Source: Allobosea sp.
GTDB lineage: Bacteria; Pseudomonadota; Alphaproteobacteria; Rhizobiales; Beijerinckiaceae
DNA: 16,606 nt
NCBI GenBank assembly: GCA_021732895.1
Contig: JAKFWE010000468.1
Coordinates: 1 to 16,606 of the forward strand
Reading direction: 5' to 3'
The translations under genes and the position numbers were made by a program. Shown here in pieces: positions 14,616 to 16,606 of this stretch. The notes beneath the pieces are model-generated. The model was not told the DNA's origin. It ran no database searches and saw only the letters and a list, made by a program, of their open reading frames with translations. Positions within the stretch are counted from its first letter, which is position 1. Each line of letters starts with the position of its first letter.

Positions 14616-16027
14616 GCCGCCGCTCCGCGCGCGGCGTGCGCATGCGCGCGGATGAAGCTCTCGAGACGGGTCTGGTCGTTCGGCATCGGCGTGAATCGCT
14701 CCTCGCATTGCATCAGGTCGCCAAGATGGGCAGGCAGCGCTGGCGTGACGCCACTCGCCGCCTTCACGGCCGCCGGAAACTTGGCCGGATGGGCGGTGCC
14801 GAGCGCGATCATCGGCGTCTTCGGGTCGCGCTCGAGCCCCTGTCGGGCAGCCGCGACGCCGACGGCCGTATGTGGGTCGAGCAGATATCCGCTCTCGCGC
14901 CAGGTCGCATCGATCTCCGCCGCGACGCCGCCTTCATCGACCGCGCTCGCGTCGAATTCGGCCCGGATGCGCGCAAGCGGCTCATCGGCGATCTCGAAGC
15001 GGCCCGATTGCCGGAGCGCCTGCATCAGCCGTCGGATCGCCGCCCCGTCGCGCTCATACGCGTCGAACAGCAGCCGCTCGAAATTCGACGAGATCTGGAT
15101 GTCCATCGAGGGCGAGGTCGTGGCGTGGACCCCGCGCATCTCGTAGACGCCCTCGCTCAGGGTCCGCGCCAGAATGTCGTTGCTGTTGGTGCCGATCAGC
15201 AGCCGCTCGATCGGCAATCCCATCCGCTTGGCGACGTAACCGGCCAGCACGTCGCCGAAATTGCCGGTCGGCGCCGAAAACGAGATCTTGCGGCCCGGCG
15301 CGCCGAGCGCCACCGCCGAGGTGAAGTAATAAACCGCCTGCGCCGCGATCCGGGCCCAGTTGATCGAGTTGACGCCCGACAGGCCGATCTCGTCGCGGAA
15401 GGCGTGATGGTTGAACAGCGCCTTCACCAGATTCTGGCAGTCGTCGAAAGTGCCCTCCACCGCGATGGCATGGACGTTGCGCGCCTCGACCGTGGTCATC
15501 TGCCGGCGCTGAACGTCGGAGACGCGGCCCTGCGGATAGAGGATGAAGACGTCGACGCGCGACAGTCCCTTGAAGGCGTCGATGGCGGCCCCGCCGGTGT
15601 CGCCCGAGGTTGCGCCGACGATGGTGGCGCGCGCCCCGCGCAGCGTCAGCACATGGTCCATCAGCCGCCCGAGCAATTGCATCGCCACGTCCTTGAAGGC
15701 GAGCGTCGGCCCCTGAAACAATTCGAGCACGAAGAGGTTGTCGCCGATCTGGACGAGCGGGCAGACGGCCGGATGCCGGAAAGGGGCGTAGGCCTGCGCG
15801 ATCATCTCCGAGAGCGCCTTGCTTTCGATGTCGCCCGCCGTCAGCGCGCCGAGCACGCGCTCCGCGACGAGCGCATAGGGCTTGCCGGCGAATCCCGCGA
15901 TGTCGTCCTGGCCGAGCGTTGGAAAACGCTCAGGGACGTAGAGCCCGCCATCGCGGGCCAGACCCGACAGCAGAGCGTCGGAGAAGGAGAGGGCAGGGGC
16001 CTCGCCACGGGTTGAGATGTGCAGCAC
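14612..16027 (-). CDS. thrC: Threonine synthase
   Basis: This 471-residue PLP enzyme converts O-phosphohomoserine to threonine, the step after ThrB. The PLP lysine is Lys112 in GPTLAFKDVAMQ (106-117). The phosphate-binding loops are SGDTGGAA (141-148) and PTGNFGDVLAG (253-263), and the substrate region includes NSINWARI (220-227). The C-terminal part has TAHPAKFP (411-418), typical of the longer fungal/proteobacterial-type ThrC. Start GTG 16027 is preferred because ISTRGEAP almost at the N-terminus is the usual family beginning. A longer TTG start at 16087 would add 20 residues with no conserved character and would coincide with the promoter -35. Overlaps the M16 peptidase start. Confidence 0.95.
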   Translation of the reverse strand: MLHISTRGEAPALSFSDALLSGLARDGGLYVPERFPTLGQDDIAGFAGKPYALVAERVLGALTAGDIESKALSEMIAQAYAPFRHPAVCPLVQIGDNLFVLELFQGPTLAFKDVAMQLLGRLMDHVLTLRGARATIVGATSGDTGGAAIDAFKGLSRVDVFILYPQGRVSDVQRRQMTTVEARNVHAIAVEGTFDDCQNLVKALFNHHAFRDEIGLSGVNSINWARIAAQAVYYFTSAVALGAPGRKISFSAPTGNFGDVLAGYVAKRMGLPIERLLIGTNSNDILARTLSEGVYEMRGVHATTSPSMDIQISSNFERLLFDAYERDGAAIRRLMQALRQSGRFEIADEPLARIRAEFDASAVDEGGVAAEIDATWRESGYLLDPHTAVGVAAARQGLERDPKTPMIALGTAHPAKFPAAVKAASGVTPALPAHLGDLMQCEERFTPMPNDQTRLESFIRAHAHAARGAAA

Positions 16028-16058
16028 GGCGCAGGGGTCTCGGATTGGCTTGGCGTTC

Positions 16059-16087
16059 GCTATAGGCCCGTCGCGCGCTTTGGGCAA
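16059..16087 (-). promoter_or_regulatory. Candidate promoter between SURF1 and thrC
   Basis: On the minus strand TTGCCC (16087-16082), a 17-base spacer and TATAGC (16064-16059) match the sigma-70 pattern at 4/6 plus 4/6 positions. The expected start near 16052 would give a leader of about 25 bases to GTG 16027. It would let thrC and the genes after it be expressed apart from SURF1. Confidence 0.45.
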
Positions 16088-16099
16088 AACCGGATGTGC

Positions 16100-16606
16100 T
16101 CAACCGGCTGACGCAGACTTGCGCCCCTGCCACGCCCACGCCCCGAACACGCCGATCAGCGTCGCCGCCAGCCCGAACCAGGTCAGCGCATAGGACAGGT
16201 GGTTGTCTGGGATGCGCGCGATCAGTTCCTTCGCATCGACGCCGGCCGGCGGAGTCAGGCCGTCGCCCTGCCGCTCGGCCTCCAGATAGAACGAAGCAAC
16301 CGGACCGACCCCGAGTGAGGCCGCGATCGCCGCCGGATCGCGCGTGAAGAACTCGCGCTGCGCCGGAAGATCGGCGGGCGTGAAGGAGCCCCGCGCCTCG
16401 GGCGCGCGCAGGAAGCCGGCGATGGTGGCCGAGCCCGTCGCGGGCGCGATCTCGCCGAGCCTGTTCTCCGGAACGAAGCCGCGATTGACCAGGATCGTGC
16501 CGCCATCCTCCAGCCGGAAGCCCTGGAAGATCCAGCGGCCGAAGCCCGAGAGCTGGCGCGTGCCGGGTCCGCCGGAAGCGATGGTGGTGCGCACGCTGGC
16601 GAAGGG
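16100..16606 (-). CDS. SURF1 family cytochrome oxidase assembly protein, 5' end beyond the right edge
   Basis: The last 168 codons and the stop of a SURF1 protein are present; the N-terminal membrane helix lies outside the window. SURF1 helps insert haem a into cytochrome c oxidase subunit I at the inner membrane. Seen here: the periplasmic beta-domain with GTILVNRGFVPENR, EFFTRDPAAIAASLG and ASFYLEAE, then the signature NHLSYALTWFGLAATL leading into a final membrane helix and a short basic tail. In many relatives SURF1 is the last gene of the cox cluster, so oxidase genes may lie beyond the right edge. thrC follows after 72 bases containing a candidate promoter. Confidence 0.93.
   Translation of the reverse strand, partial: PFASVRTTIASGGPGTRQLSGFGRWIFQGFRLEDGGTILVNRGFVPENRLGEIAPATGSATIAGFLRAPEARGSFTPADLPAQREFFTRDPAAIAASLGVGPVASFYLEAERQGDGLTPPAGVDAKELIARIPDNHLSYALTWFGLAATLIGVFGAWAWQGRKSASAG

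Noticed and set aside
13288..14643. N-terminal extension of the RimJ-like protein through the M16 gene, suggesting a 652-residue fusion
   Set aside because: It is the M16 coding sequence read in another frame on the same strand. The composition is Arg/Gly-rich, and GTG 13287 right after the M16 stop explains the real gene.
14636..16015. Plus-strand open frame of 459 codons opposite thrC
   Set aside because: Antisense shadow of a well-conserved enzyme, with a typical Arg/Asp/Gln-rich composition and no recognisable motif.

Overview
The window is a very GC-rich, gene-dense chromosomal segment. Its gene families, the high GC, the frequent GTG/TTG starts and the SURF1, ispH, thrB, thrC and rnhA content all point to an alphaproteobacterium of the order Hyphomicrobiales (Rhizobiales). 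A Bosea/Methylobacterium-like genus is a guess from general resemblance, not a demonstrated assignment. No tRNA, rRNA, insertion sequence, prophage, CRISPR array or long repeat was seen. Fifteen protein genes fill almost the whole window, and no gene-free stretch exceeds about 210 bases.

Left block, minus strand (1-4241): kefB/C-type K+/H+ antiporter, then a MATE efflux protein, then a DUF937 protein that runs off the left edge. Both junctions are 4-base GTGA overlaps, so this is a translationally coupled transport operon.

Central block. Plus strand 4452-6835 holds ispH (isoprenoid precursor synthesis), thrB (homoserine kinase) and rnhA (RNase HI), packed as an operon. It is divergent from kef across a 210-base regulatory region. 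Minus-strand genes follow: an HPA2-like GNAT acetyltransferase (6839-7288), then a two-gene thiol unit (7452-8851). That unit has a secreted DsbD-alpha-like protein followed by a single-cysteine Prx5-type peroxiredoxin and ends in a strong intrinsic terminator. The junction between the two genes can form a hairpin that hides the peroxiredoxin ribosome binding site. yqgE (plus, 9015-9635) is divergent from this unit.

Right block, minus strand (9661-16606): SURF1 (cytochrome oxidase assembly, cut by the right edge), thrC, an M16B processing-type peptidase, a RimJ-type GNAT, and a large membrane c-di-GMP protein (seven-TM sensor, PAS, degenerate GGDEF, intact EAL). A good promoter candidate lies between SURF1 and thrC.

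Functionally the window is mostly housekeeping: threonine synthesis (ThrB and ThrC, in two opposed operons), isoprenoids, respiration assembly, R-loop removal, and ion, redox and c-di-GMP control. I found no clearly new multi-gene defence or mobile system. The points most worth a second look are the ribosome-site-hiding hairpin before the peroxiredoxin, the GGDTF/EAL sensor protein with a retained I-site, and the repetitive DUF937 protein in a coupled transporter operon.
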